A stretch of DNA of 34,158 nucleotides from Gammaproteobacteria bacterium (GCA_018819205.1 JAHJQE010000033.1:1-34158); one strand, 5' to 3'; positions 17,701 through 25,933 are shown, counted from the first letter of the stretch. The notes: a model not told the origin generated them from the sequence alone. Translations and numbers: made by a program.

Positions 17701-17899
17701 CCAGCAGGGAGACCACGGTCTCTTCGATCACCTGTGCCGAGGCACCGGGATAGGTGACGGTGACGGCCAGCGCAGGCGGCGCAACAGAGGGATACTGCGC
17801 GACCGGCAGCCCGCGTAATGCCAGCACGCCGGCCAGCAGGATGACCAGCGCGATGACCCAGGCGAAGATGGGACGGTCGATGAAGAAGCGGGCGAGCAT
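14783..17899 (-). CDS. RND efflux pump inner-membrane transporter (HAE1/AcrB-MexB type)
   Basis: 1038 residues, normal for the family, with 12 expected membrane helices and two large periplasmic loops. The N-terminus MLARFFIDRPIFAWVIALVI is the typical first helix. The proton-relay Asp pair is in GIVVDDAIVVVENVER (TM4), and FSALMALTLTPALCASLL and PILMTSFAFMAGVLPL are further signature segments. It is a proton-driven exporter of hydrophobic drugs, dyes or detergents in a tripartite complex. The adaptor gene ends six bases upstream, so the two form an operon. No outer-membrane factor gene follows, so the channel must come from elsewhere in the genome. Confidence 0.96.
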   Translation of the reverse strand: MLARFFIDRPIFAWVIALVILLAGVLALRGLPVAQYPSVAPPALAVTVTYPGASAQVIEETVVSLLEQEMNGIDNLLYMESAAELGRGSITLTFNTGTDLDLASVEAQNRVKRAEIRLPEEVRRMGIRVAKSARNYVMIVALISPDKSLDNVALGSYVSANVLDSVQRVPGVGEALLFGTEYSMRLWLKPEKLQAYGVSPADVSKAVRAQNSELAVGELGQLPSAPGQEMNAVIVTRSRLSTPEEFGNIVVRTNSDGSALRVKDIARVELGAQDYSTAARIDGQPTAAIAIRLTPDANALDTVKAVKARMTELAKFFPQGIDWVVPYDTSKFIEISIQEVLKSLAEALLLVFLVMYLFLGNLRATLIPTIVIPIALVGALVGLYLLGYSINVLTLFAMVLAIGIVVDDAIVVVENVERIMSTENLPPREATRKAMDQIIGAIIAITLVLSAVFIPMSLFPGSTGAIYRQFAVTLVLTMGFSALMALTLTPALCASLLKHTPGKDDLVPRSGPLHWFHDAFARLSARYVGVVGKIVRKAARYLLVYAAILVAVGWMFSKLPGSFLPSEDQGYFVSVIQLPAGATRERTLDVLTQVEQYYLGLKEVEHVIGVAGFSFFGRGQNAAITFVRLKDWSVRPGKESGASALAQKANMMLFRIKQAMIFAINPPPIPELAAAGGFDFRLQDRGGLGRDKLLEARNMALGMAMQNPVLAGVRPEGQEAGPQLFLDVDRIKAEALGVSITDLNETLQSLLGTVYINDFVRQGRVLRVQMQAEADTRRTPDDILNISVRNKQGGMVPLSTIAKASWISGSPKLDRYNGLPAMKIAGGPAPGRSSGEAMQAMQEIAAKLPPGFGFEWSGTAREEEQSGAQSTLLFVVSIVVVFLCLAALYESWSIPFAVMLAVPLGVFGALLAVTLRDLPNDVYFKGGLIAIIGLSSKNAILIIEFARKLQDEGMTLIDATLEACRLRFRPILMTSFAFMAGVLPLALSTGAGAQSRHAIGTGVIGGMLTATLFAVFLVPVFFVIVRHFFPGHTRKHVD

Positions 17900-17905
17900 G
17901 GTGGC

Positions 17906-19033
17906 TTACTTCGCAGCGGAAAGCTGGCTTTCCATCTTCATCGTGGCAGTCAGCGGCACCGGTTTCACCACAGCACCGGGTCGCGCCTTTTGCAGGCCGT
18001 TGACGATGACCTGATCACCGGGCTGCAGGCCGGAAGCGATGACGAAATCCGCACCGGCCATGCCGCTGGTGGTGACCGGACGCGGCCCGACCTTTCCGTC
18101 CGGGCCGACAACCATCACGAACTGGCCTTGGGCGCCGGACTGCACCGCGCGTTGCGGGATGCGGATCACGTTCTCGGCCATGGCTTCCGGGAAGCGCAGG
18201 CGCACGAACATGCCGGGCAGCAACTCACGTTTCGGGTTGGGGAACTGCGCACGCAAAGAGACGGAGCCGGTGTTGGCGTCGACCGCCAGATCGGTGAAAA
18301 AGATGCGGCCGGTCTTGGTATAGACACTGCCGTCTTCCAGCATCAGCTCGACATCGGTCGATTCCGCGCGCTTCAGCACGCCGGTCGCCACCGCCTGACG
18401 CAGACGCAACAGGTCGGCCGCCGACTGGGAGAAGTTCACATACACCGGATCGAGTTGCTCGACGGTCGCCAGTAGCGTGCCCGCATTCTTGCTGACCAGT
18501 GCGCCTTCGGTGACTTCGGTGCGGCCGATATGTCCGGAGATGGGTGCGGGCACGCCGGCATTGATGACGTCCTCTGAAGCGCGTACCAGCGCGGCACGCG
18601 CCTGCGCCGCCTTGGCCAGCGTCAGGTCATATTCCTGTTGGCTGATGGCCTTGATCTCGAGCAGGCGCTTGGCACGATCCAGATTCTGGTAGGCCAGTGA
18701 GGCATCGGCATTGGCCGCTTCGGCCGCTGCGCGGTAGCTGCGCGAGTCGATACGGAACAACTGAGTACCTTCGGTCACGTCGCTGCCTTCCTTGAACAGG
18801 CGGGCTTCGATCACGCCATCGACGCGGGCACGGACCTGTGCGGTGCGGAAAGCCTGCACACGCCCAGGCAGATCGCGGGTGTAAGTGGCATTGGCAGGCG
18901 CGACGACGACGACCTCCACCTCGGGCGGAGGCATCGCACCGGCGGCAGGTGCGGCAGCTTTCTTGTCACCACCGCCGCAGGCAGCCAGAGTCAGCGCCAG
19001 CATGAGTGAGAGATATTTGGATGCGGGGTTCAT
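17906..19033 (-). CDS. RND efflux periplasmic adaptor lipoprotein (AcrA/MexA type)
   Basis: 375 residues. A lipoprotein signal ends at Cys19 (LMLALTLAAC), followed by a Gly/Ala/Pro linker, lipoyl half-motifs (VRARVDGVIEARLFKEGSDV and VPAPISGHIGRTEVTEGALV), an alpha-hairpin (about residues 95-160) and a beta-barrel/membrane-proximal domain (FPNPKRELLPGMFVRLRF). It bridges the RND pump to an outer-membrane channel. It is the first gene of the operon. No TetR-type repressor gene is adjacent, unlike many acrAB loci. Confidence 0.95.
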   Translation of the reverse strand: MNPASKYLSLMLALTLAACGGGDKKAAAPAAGAMPPPEVEVVVVAPANATYTRDLPGRVQAFRTAQVRARVDGVIEARLFKEGSDVTEGTQLFRIDSRSYRAAAEAANADASLAYQNLDRAKRLLEIKAISQQEYDLTLAKAAQARAALVRASEDVINAGVPAPISGHIGRTEVTEGALVSKNAGTLLATVEQLDPVYVNFSQSAADLLRLRQAVATGVLKRAESTDVELMLEDGSVYTKTGRIFFTDLAVDANTGSVSLRAQFPNPKRELLPGMFVRLRFPEAMAENVIRIPQRAVQSGAQGQFVMVVGPDGKVGPRPVTTSGMAGADFVIASGLQPGDQVIVNGLQKARPGAVVKPVPLTATMKMESQLSAAK

Positions 19034-19109
19034 ACGCCCTCGAAATTTCGGATTGCGATGCGGGAGAGCGAGTGTAGCAAAGACAGCCCGAATAACAACC
19101 GCGAGCTGT

Positions 19110-19973
19110 TTATGCCGATTTGAGCGCGAGGGCCTTCTGATAGAGCGCGTTCTTGTTCTGGCCGGTGATCTGTACGGCGAGTTGCACCGCCTGTTTCAGC
19201 GGCAATTCGTTCAGCAGCAGTGTGAGTACACGCTCGGCATCCGCATCAAGCGCTTCGGTGCGTTCGGGTGCGCCGGACACGAGCAGCACGAACTCTCCGC
19301 GCTGGTTGTTCGCATCGCTGTTCAGCCAATCCATCGCATCACCCAGTTTGCAGCGATGAATGCTTTCGAACAGCTTGGTGATCTCACGCGCGAACACGAT
19401 CTCGCGCTCGCCGCCGAACACCTCCTGCAGGTCTGCTGCGCATTCCAGGATGCGGTGCGGGGCTTCATAGAACACCAGCGTGCAGGTCTGGTTAGCGAGT
19501 GCTTGCAGGGTGGCGCGCCGCGCGCCCGATTTGTTGGGCAGGAAGCCGTAGAACATGAAGTGTGGGTTGGCCAGACCGGAAGCGGATAGCGCCGTGATCA
19601 CTGCAGAAGCACCGGGGATAGGGATCACGCGCAGCCCGGCTTCGCGTACCGCTTCCACCAGTACGGCCCCGGGGTCGCTGACCGCCGGGGTGCCGGCATC
19701 GGTCACCAGTGCGACACTTTTCCCTTCCTGCAACAGGGCGATGACCTTGTTGGCCGAACCTCGCTCGTTGTGCTGGTGGACGGCGAGCAGCTTGGCATCG
19801 CTGAGGCCGTGATGCTGCAACAGATGGCGCGTATTGCGCGTATCTTCGGCTGCAACGACATCCACGCCGTTCAGAATGTCCAGCGCACGCAGCGTGATGT
19901 CACTCAGATTTCCAATCGGGGTGGCGACTACATATAATGCGCATTCGATTCTTTGATTGGTCTTGCTATGCAA
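19110..19973 (-). CDS. rsmI: 16S rRNA (cytidine1402-2'-O)-methyltransferase RsmI
   Basis: 287 residues. RsmI methylates the ribose of C1402 in the 30S decoding centre. The tetrapyrrole-methylase fold is recognised by LYVVATPIGNLSDITLRAL at the N-terminus, VAAEDTRNTRHLL, VALVTDAGTPAVSDPG and IPIPGASAVITALSASGL. There is no ATG before the conserved LYVVATPIGNL. TTG at 19973, with GGGGA about eight bases upstream, is the best start. That start codon overlaps codon 2 of divergent lpoA. The rsmI-lpoA-yraN-diaA-dolP order matches E. coli yraL-M-N-O-P. Confidence 0.95.
   Translation of the reverse strand: MHSKTNQRIECALYVVATPIGNLSDITLRALDILNGVDVVAAEDTRNTRHLLQHHGLSDAKLLAVHQHNERGSANKVIALLQEGKSVALVTDAGTPAVSDPGAVLVEAVREAGLRVIPIPGASAVITALSASGLANPHFMFYGFLPNKSGARRATLQALANQTCTLVFYEAPHRILECAADLQEVFGGEREIVFAREITKLFESIHRCKLGDAMDWLNSDANNQRGEFVLLVSGAPERTEALDADAERVLTLLLNELPLKQAVQLAVQITGQNKNALYQKALALKSA
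19909..19938 (+). promoter_or_regulatory. Probable sigma-70 promoter of lpoA inside the rsmI coding start
   Basis: A perfect TATAAT at 19933-19938 has TTTCCA (four of six) at 19909-19914 with an 18-base spacer. Transcription would begin near 19945, about 23 bases before the lpoA ATG. The -10 box lies within the rsmI codons for the conserved ALYV segment read on the other strand. Confidence 0.5.
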
Positions 19974-21185
19974 ACGAGTATCCCCGGATTGAAATGGTTG
20001 CGCGGTCTGTTGATCGCCGCACTATACGTGAGCGTGTTTGGCTGCGCCACTCCGCCCCAATCCGCCGCACCTGCACCGGCACCTGTGACCGGGCAACCGG
20101 TCGAAGAAGCGCCGGCAGTCGAGACCGGCGCTGTCGATATCGAACAACCTGAGGTCATGCCAGTCCTGCCCCGTCTTGCAGAGGGGGCGGAGCACCATAT
20201 AGCTTTGATCCTGCCATTGCGCTCGCCCGTGTACGGTCGTGCGGCAGAGGCGGTGCAGCTGGGCTTCCTGTCGGCCGCCGAAGAGCAACCCAATGAATTG
20301 CCGGTGCGCATCTATTCCGCCAACGATGAGAAGTTCGAAGTGGCCGAGCTGTACCGTCAGGCGCTGGCGCAGGGCGCTTTGGCCGTGGCCGGTCCGCTCA
20401 CACGCAACGGTGTTGCCGCGCTGGCCGAGAACACTGCGCTACCGGTGCCTACACTGGCATTGAACCTGCTGGAGACGGAGCGTACCGACCAGCTGTATTT
20501 CTTCGGCCTGCCGCCGGAGTCCGAAGCGCGTCAGGCAGCGCGGTGGGCGGCCAGCAACGGTCTGCTCACGGCCACCGTAGTGCGTACCGGCAGTACTTTG
20601 TCCAAGCGTCTGGCTCAGGCCTTTGAGGAAGAATGGCAGCGCACTGGCGGGTTCCTGTGGCCCGAGATCGTGTACGAAGGCGACCCGAGCGAGATCCGCC
20701 TGCTGGGCGGCGAAGCGGGCAGCATGGTGTTCCTGGCATCGGAGCCGGACCAGGCGCGCATGATACGTCCGTATATTTTCTCGGATATCCCGGTGTATGC
20801 CACTTCACAGATATTCACCGGCAACGGCAACAACCTGGTCAACTATGACCTGGCAGAGATCCGCTTCTTTGATATGCCGTGGGTGATTCAGCCCGATCAT
20901 CCGGCAGTCATGGTCTATCCGCGCGTGGAGCCACCTTACCCCCTGGATATGGAGCGCCTGTATGCGCTGGGTGTCGACGCCTACCGCATGCTGCAGGTGC
21001 TGTACCACCACAATACGGCCAACGCCCTGCCGCTGGATGGTGTCACCGGCAAATTGACGCTGGCGGGACACCAGGTCAAGCGCGAGGGCGTGAAGTCGAT
21101 CTTGCGCAACGGGCAGGGGATGACGATGGAAGCTGCACTGAGAGGGCCGCAACCGCCTGAGCCGACCGCTGTGCCGGAAGAGTAG
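19968..21185 (+). CDS. lpoA: LpoA-like penicillin-binding protein activator lipoprotein, short form
   Basis: 405 residues. A lipoprotein signal ends at VFGC (Cys26), followed by a Pro/Ala/Glu-rich linker to about residue 70 and an LppC/LpoA C-terminal domain of the periplasmic binding protein fold (HHIALILPLRSPVYGRAAEAVQLGF, GPLTRNGVAALAE, TSQIFTGNGNN, GVDAYRM). E. coli LpoA also has an N-terminal TPR domain and is much longer. That domain is missing here, as in other betaproteobacterial forms I recall. It is expected at the outer membrane, activating the peptidoglycan synthase PBP1A. ATG at 19968 gives the signal peptide; a TTG at 19953 is in frame. No clear ribosome binding site. Confidence 0.87.
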   Translation: MQTSIPGLKWLRGLLIAALYVSVFGCATPPQSAAPAPAPVTGQPVEEAPAVETGAVDIEQPEVMPVLPRLAEGAEHHIALILPLRSPVYGRAAEAVQLGFLSAAEEQPNELPVRIYSANDEKFEVAELYRQALAQGALAVAGPLTRNGVAALAENTALPVPTLALNLLETERTDQLYFFGLPPESEARQAARWAASNGLLTATVVRTGSTLSKRLAQAFEEEWQRTGGFLWPEIVYEGDPSEIRLLGGEAGSMVFLASEPDQARMIRPYIFSDIPVYATSQIFTGNGNNLVNYDLAEIRFFDMPWVIQPDHPAVMVYPRVEPPYPLDMERLYALGVDAYRMLQVLYHHNTANALPLDGVTGKLTLAGHQVKREGVKSILRNGQGMTMEAALRGPQPPEPTAVPEE

Positions 21186-21189
21186 GCGG

Positions 21190-21534
21190 ATGAAGGCCGG
21201 TGCGCAGGCTGAACAGACTGCTGCACACTACCTGCAGCGACAGGATCTGCGTCTGCTGCAAAGCAACTACCGCTGCCGTTTCGGCGAGATCGACCTGATC
21301 CTGAAGGATGGCGAGACGCTGGTGTTCGTCGAAGTGCGCCTGCGCAGCCGCGCTGATTTCGGCGGTGCGTCCGCCAGCATCGACGCGCATAAGCAGAACA
21401 GGCTCATCCTCGCTGCTCAGCATTATCTTTCGTCCGTGTCGCCGGTGCCGCCCTGCCGCTTCGATGCGGTACTGCTGGTGTCAGCGGATGGCACCCATGG
21501 CATAGAGTGGCTCAGGAATGCGTTCCAGCTGTAA
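21190..21534 (+). CDS. yraN: UPF0102 (YraN) family protein, endonuclease-like fold
   Basis: 114 residues. The PD-(D/E)xK-like core is seen in FGEIDLILKDGETLVFVEVR, in which the usual Lys of the VEVK motif is Arg. The function is not established; the fold suggests nucleic-acid cleavage. It begins only four bases after lpoA and is conserved in this position in E. coli, so it is in the lpoA operon. Confidence 0.92.
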   Translation: MKAGAQAEQTAAHYLQRQDLRLLQSNYRCRFGEIDLILKDGETLVFVEVRLRSRADFGGASASIDAHKQNRLILAAQHYLSSVSPVPPCRFDAVLLVSADGTHGIEWLRNAFQL

Positions 21535-21535
21535 C

Positions 21536-22280
<745 letters not shown>

Positions 22281-22281
<1 letters not shown>

Positions 22282-22829
22282 TGCGCGGTAGCTGGCTGGG
22301 CCTGCTGTTGCTGGCAGCACTGTTGCAAGGTTGTGCCCAGACGAAAGGTATCTCCGCGCCCAGTATCGAGCGTCGCAGCGAGGCAGCCGTACAGGATGAC
22401 CGGGATATCGAATACAGCGCGCGCCAGCGTATCGCGGCAAAATATCGCAGCAACATCCAGGTCAGCGTCACCTGCTTCAATCGCTTCGCACTGATCACCG
22501 GACAGGTGCCGGATGACGCGACCAAACAGGATATCGAGCGCATCGTGGGAGGCATCTCGCCCATCAAGGGCATCGCCAACGAACTGCATGTGGAGCGTGT
22601 TGCCGATACCGGTGTACGACGCAGCGACTCCGGTGTGAGTGGTGATGTGCGCACCCGCTTCCTCGAGGACAAATCCTTCAATCGCGATCACATCAAGGTC
22701 TATACCGAAGAAGGGGTGGTCTATCTGCTGGGTATCGTCACCCGTGCCGAGGCCGATGCAGCTTCCGAGATCGCGGCCACCACACGCGGTGTGAAAAAGG
22801 TAGTACGCGTGTTCGAGTACATGCAGTGA
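22281..22829 (+). CDS. dolP: BON-domain outer-membrane lipoprotein DolP (YraP)
   Basis: 182 residues. A lipoprotein signal ends with LLQGC (Cys18). Two BON domains follow (about residues 50-115 and 125-182), with repeated patterns NIQVSVTCFNRFALITGQV and HIKVYTEEGVVYLLGIV. The family binds anionic phospholipid and supports outer-membrane integrity at the division site and the Bam complex. The start overlaps the diaA/gmhA stop. The stop TGA abuts the terminal repeat of the element that follows. Confidence 0.92.
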
Positions 22830-23013
22830 TGAAGCCACATAAAATCATTCTTCGGGCAAATCGCGGCGTCGCGTGTTGGCTTCGACTAACCTTAAGGAAA
22901 GTCTTCGCCGCAACTTCGTTGTCGCTCACTCCTCGCCTACATTCAGGTATGTCTCGTCCTTCGCTGCGCGGCTCCTTGCGCTTTATCCCGAATAATGACT
23001 TTCTGAGGCTTCA
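22830..23013. repeat. 184-base MITE-like element with terminal inverted repeats
   Basis: The left end 22830-22860 and the reverse complement of the right end 22982-23013 match in about 26 of 31 positions, with one extra base on the right. Both start TGAAGCC and both contain TCATT and TTCGGG. The interior is not coding in a convincing way and holds small hairpins (CAAC-TTC-GTTG; ACAT-TCAGGT-ATGT). It starts at the base after the dolP stop and ends at the base before the hldE TTG start. No target-site duplication is evident. I call it non-autonomous and possibly mobile; copies elsewhere have to be searched for. Confidence 0.6.
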
Positions 23014-23502
23014 TTGAAATATTCATCTCCCAGCTTCGAAGCCAAGTTGTGCTCGGCAGATGACCTGGCCGCCAAGGTGGCTGCTTTGCCGCGTCCCGTG
23101 GTGTTCACCAACGGTTGTTTCGATGTGCTGCATCGCGGTCACGTTACCTATCTGGCGCAGGCGCGCGCACTGGGTGCCTCGCTCATCGTCGGTGTCAACA
23201 GCGACGCCTCGGTGAAGCGCCAGGGCAAGGGCGACGACCGTCCGATCAACAACGAAGCCGACCGCATGGCGGTGCTGGCCGCGCTGGAAGCGGTGAGTCT
23301 GGTGGTGCAGTTCGACGAGGACACCCCGCTCAACCTGATCCTCGCCTGCAAGCCGGACAAACTGGTCAAAGGCGGCGACTGGACGCCGGATCGCATCGTC
23401 GGCGCAACAGAAGTGCAGGGTTGGGGCGGCAGTGTGCACAGCATCCCTTTCCTGCATGAACGCTCCACAACCGCACTGCTGAAGAAGATACGCTCACTAT
23501 GA
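23014..23502 (+). CDS. rfaE2: D-glycero-beta-D-manno-heptose 1-phosphate adenylyltransferase (RfaE2 / HldE C-terminal type)
   Basis: 162 residues. It transfers AMP from ATP to heptose-1-phosphate to form ADP-heptose for the LPS inner core. The nucleotidyltransferase signature [17 protein letters not shown] contains the HxGH motif (His40, His43); [13 protein letters not shown] and the ending [11 protein letters not shown] are also typical. The kinase half of HldE is absent, so a separate hldA/rfaE1 must exist elsewhere. No ATG fits. TTG at 23014 is used, with GAGG five bases upstream lying inside the right terminal repeat of the preceding element. Confidence 0.94.
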   Translation: MKYSSPSFEAKLCSADDLAAKVAALPRPVVFTNGCFDVLHRGHVTYLAQARALGASLIVGVNSDASVKRQGKGDDRPINNEADRMAVLAALEAVSLVVQFDEDTPLNLILACKPDKLVKGGDWTPDRIVGATEVQGWGGSVHSIPFLHERSTTALLKKIRSL

Positions 23503-23858
23503 ATGCCACCCCTACCGAGATCGTCCTGCACCAGAAATCAAACTCGCTGGAGATCGCCTTCTCCGACGGCGTGCGCTTCAACCTGCCCGCCGAGTTCCTG
23601 CGTGTACAGTCGCCTTCCGCGGAAGTGCGCGGCCACGGCCCGGGTCAGGAGACTTTGCAGGTCGGCAAGCGCAAGGTGGTGCTCAAGGGGCTGGAACCTG
23701 CGGGCAGCTATGCGCTGAAACTGGAATTCGACGACGGCCACGACAGCGGCCTGTACGACTGGGACCTGCTGTACTCGCTGGGACAGAACCAGCAGGAACT
23801 GTGGCAGGTATATCTGGACAAGCTGCAGGCGGCCGGCGCATCGCGCGATCCGAAATAG
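23499..23858 (+). CDS. DUF971 domain protein
   Basis: 119 residues, a single DUF971 domain (gamma-butyrobetaine hydroxylase N-terminal-like), with [19 protein letters not shown] and [21 protein letters not shown]. In some relatives this domain binds zinc or Fe-S related factors; the role of the stand-alone form is unknown. The start overlaps the rfaE2 stop (ATGA). Pairing with ubiE is common in betaproteobacteria as I recall. Confidence 0.9.
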   Translation: MNATPTEIVLHQKSNSLEIAFSDGVRFNLPAEFLRVQSPSAEVRGHGPGQETLQVGKRKVVLKGLEPAGSYALKLEFDDGHDSGLYDWDLLYSLGQNQQELWQVYLDKLQAAGASRDPK

Positions 23859-23869
23859 GAGAAGCAATC

Positions 23870-24601
23870 ATGGCAAAGACACACTTCGGTTTCGAGACCG
23901 TAGACGAGAACGAGAAGGCGAAGAAAGTCGCCGGCGTGTTCACCTCCGTCGCCAGCAAATACGACATCATGAACGACCTCATGTCGGTCGGCCTGCACCG
24001 CGTATGGAAACCCTTCGCGGTCGGTCTGGCCAATGTGCATGAAGGCCAGCGCGTGCTGGACGTGGCGGGCGGCTCGGGCGATCTGTCCAAGCTGTTCCTG
24101 AAGAAGGTCGGCCGCAGCGGCCAGGTCATCCTCACCGACATCAACAACGCCATGCTGCGCGTCGGCCGCGACCGCATGATAGACAACGGCACGCCGACGC
24201 CCACCGCGCAATGCGATGCCGAGCATCTGCCATTCCCCGACAACTATTTCGACTGCGTCAGCATTGCCTTCGGCCTGCGCAACGTCACCCACAAGGAAGC
24301 CGCCCTGCGCGAGATGAAGCGCGTGCTCAAACCGGGCGGGCGCGTCATCGTGCTGGAATTCTCCAAGGTCGCCAAACCGCTGGAGAAGATGTACGACCTG
24401 TATTCCTTCAAGCTGCTGCCCAAGATGGGCGAGCTCATCGCCAACGACGCCGACAGTTACCGCTATCTCGCCGAATCCATCCGCATGCATCCGGGCCAGG
24501 AAGAACTGAAGCAGATGATGGTTGATGCAGGACTGGAGCGCGTTGAGTACTTCAACATGACGGGCGGCGTGGTGGCAGTGCATCGGGGATACAAGCTCTG
24601 A
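23870..24601 (+). CDS. ubiE: Ubiquinone/menaquinone C-methyltransferase UbiE
   Basis: 243 residues. It is the SAM-dependent C-methyltransferase of ubiquinone (and menaquinone) synthesis. Class I motifs are visible: [12 protein letters not shown] (motif I), [22 protein letters not shown] and [17 protein letters not shown] at 23870 has AGGAGAAG just upstream and starts with the usual [11 protein letters not shown]. It begins 11 bases after DUF971. The ubiquinone genes that often follow in this group (Tim44-like, ubiJ, ubiB) are not here; an accessory patch takes their place. Confidence 0.97.
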   Translation: MAKTHFGFETVDENEKAKKVAGVFTSVASKYDIMNDLMSVGLHRVWKPFAVGLANVHEGQRVLDVAGGSGDLSKLFLKKVGRSGQVILTDINNAMLRVGRDRMIDNGTPTPTAQCDAEHLPFPDNYFDCVSIAFGLRNVTHKEAALREMKRVLKPGGRVIVLEFSKVAKPLEKMYDLYSFKLLPKMGELIANDADSYRYLAESIRMHPGQEELKQMMVDAGLERVEYFNMTGGVVAVHRGYKL

Positions 24602-24610
24602 TATTCATAC

Positions 24611-25246
24611 ATGCACTCACCCCGTCTTTACTTCTGGTTTCTAATCCTGCCAGCTGTTTGCTCTCTGTTTGCAGGATGTAAATCAGTTGCATATGGATCT
24701 GCGGTAACCTCTGCTGCGGTCGCCAATGAGCTGATTCGCTATACCTTACCCGAACTGAAAAATATTGATCGCATTGAAGTGACTGAGTACCACACCGTTA
24801 TCATTGACAGAAAATTTCTTGATTATTACGAGGCGCATAATCAAAGCCAGTCTTCATACATATCGATTCTTGATGAACCCGTCGATCTCTGGACCAATCC
24901 AGCTCGTCCGGCAGCCACGAGGAAGCAGAAATTCAATACTCATGGTAGTAGCACCATCAAGACAAAGGCGGTTGGTGACCCTCAGGCCGTTTCAGAATTT
25001 GTAGGCATATTTAATGCGAATCGGAGTCTTTGGCTGAGCTCTTTTGATTTGGCACCTGAGAGTCCATATGCTTATCCATATTCCTACACAATTTCGTTCT
25101 TTAGTCAGAATGTTTTGGTTAGAACAATCGGTTTCAGGAAGAATATCCTCAGAACATCATACGAATTAAAAAGCATCATTCGGAGACTTTCTGATACAGA
25201 TACCTTGGCTCTCGAACGATTACTGAGCCCGAGTAGGGCGCACTAA
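24611..25246 (+). CDS. Hypothetical lipoprotein (AT-richer orphan)
   Basis: 211 residues, not recognised. The N-terminal hydrophobic stretch ends in a lipobox (SLFAGC, Cys23), so it is probably an exported lipoprotein. The remainder is a mixed alpha/beta domain with many Tyr and Ser (SPYAYPYSYTISFFSQNVLVR). Base composition is clearly more AT-rich than ubiE before it, and the start has no good ribosome binding site. Both suggest recent acquisition. Confidence 0.7.
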   Translation: MHSPRLYFWFLILPAVCSLFAGCKSVAYGSAVTSAAVANELIRYTLPELKNIDRIEVTEYHTVIIDRKFLDYYEAHNQSQSSYISILDEPVDLWTNPARPAATRKQKFNTHGSSTIKTKAVGDPQAVSEFVGIFNANRSLWLSSFDLAPESPYAYPYSYTISFFSQNVLVRTIGFRKNILRTSYELKSIIRRLSDTDTLALERLLSPSRAH

Positions 25247-25309
25247 CCAACGGAGAGTGCGCCGCATGTAAACCCCGCCCTTGCATCCCCTTCCGACTTC
25301 GGCGATGAT

Positions 25310-25331
25310 GTGCATCACATTTGCAATGCAC
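25310..25331 (+). promoter_or_regulatory. Candidate operator of the toxin-antitoxin pair
   Basis: GTGCAT (25310-25315) and ATGCAC (25326-25331) form a perfect six-base inverted repeat separated by ten bases, 11 bases before the antitoxin ATG. Type II antitoxins commonly bind such repeats to repress their own operon. A weak promoter (TTGCAT at 25281, GATGAT at 25304, 17-base spacer) lies just upstream. Confidence 0.35.
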
Positions 25332-25341
25332 GAGGTCTCCC

Positions 25342-25614
25342 ATGAAAACTGCAACCATGCCCGCCCTGCGAGTGCAGCCTGAATTGAGGCAAGCAGCCGA
25401 GGAGATTCTGCGTCCGGGTGAAACTCTTTCTGCCTTTGTCGAGGATTCATTGCGTCGTAATGTGGAATTTCGCCGGACGCAGCAAGCGTTTATTGCGCGA
25501 GGGCTTGCTTCGCGCGACGCAGCAAAGACGAGCGGAGTATATGTATCTTCGGAAGAAGTCTTGCTGGAACTGGACGACATGCTCGCCAAGGCCAAAAAGA
25601 AAGCAGGCAAGTGA
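25342..25614 (+). CDS. Type II antitoxin, probable ribbon-helix-helix (YlcI/YnfO- or ParD-like)
   Basis: 90 residues. The N-terminus (MPALRVQPELRQAAEEIL then GETLSAFVEDSLRRNVEFR) has the strand-helix-helix pattern of RHH DNA-binding antitoxins. The C-terminal half (VYVSSEEVLLELDDMLAKAKKK) is the expected toxin-wrapping part. ATG at 25342 is preferred because CGAGG precedes it. The gene overlaps the toxin by four bases (GTGA), which is the classic antitoxin-toxin coupling. Confidence 0.75.
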   Translation: MKTATMPALRVQPELRQAAEEILRPGETLSAFVEDSLRRNVEFRRTQQAFIARGLASRDAAKTSGVYVSSEEVLLELDDMLAKAKKKAGK

Positions 25615-25910
25615 GCTACAAGGTTCGCTATACCGAAGCTGCAAGAGAAGACCTGAAGCGACTTTTCACCTTTCAGGCTGATCAGGATAGGCGGGCTGCA
25701 CAAAACGCGCGAAAGGCCATCGCCGACAGCATCAAATTGTTGCAGGAATTCCCGTTCACCTGTCGCAAGGCGATTCCCGAGAATCCGCTATTGCGCGAGA
25801 TGTTGGTGTCATTCGGTGCTGCGGGTTACGTCGCGCTGTTTGAGATCGAGGACAACAACACGGTGACCATCCTTGCGGTGCGCCATCAACGCGAAGACGA
25901 TTATTATTAA
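25611..25910 (+). CDS. Type II toxin of the RelE/ParE family
   Basis: 99 residues starting at a GTG overlapping the antitoxin stop. The pattern [19 protein letters not shown] at the start, [18 protein letters not shown] in the middle and [15 protein letters not shown] at the end fits RelE/ParE toxins. The C-terminal RHQREDDYY is most like the ParE/RelE group that acts on gyrase or ribosome-bound mRNA; the target cannot be decided from sequence. It is cotranscribed with the antitoxin and apparently intact. Confidence 0.85.
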   Translation: MSYKVRYTEAAREDLKRLFTFQADQDRRAAQNARKAIADSIKLLQEFPFTCRKAIPENPLLREMLVSFGAAGYVALFEIEDNNTVTILAVRHQREDDYY

Positions 25911-25933
25911 CTTTAATTTCAACTGGAAGACTT

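Noticed and set aside
25342-25910. Possible phage-defence island around the toxin-antitoxin pair
   Set aside because: No restriction, CBASS, retron or other defence genes are nearby; a lone type II pair does not support that claim.
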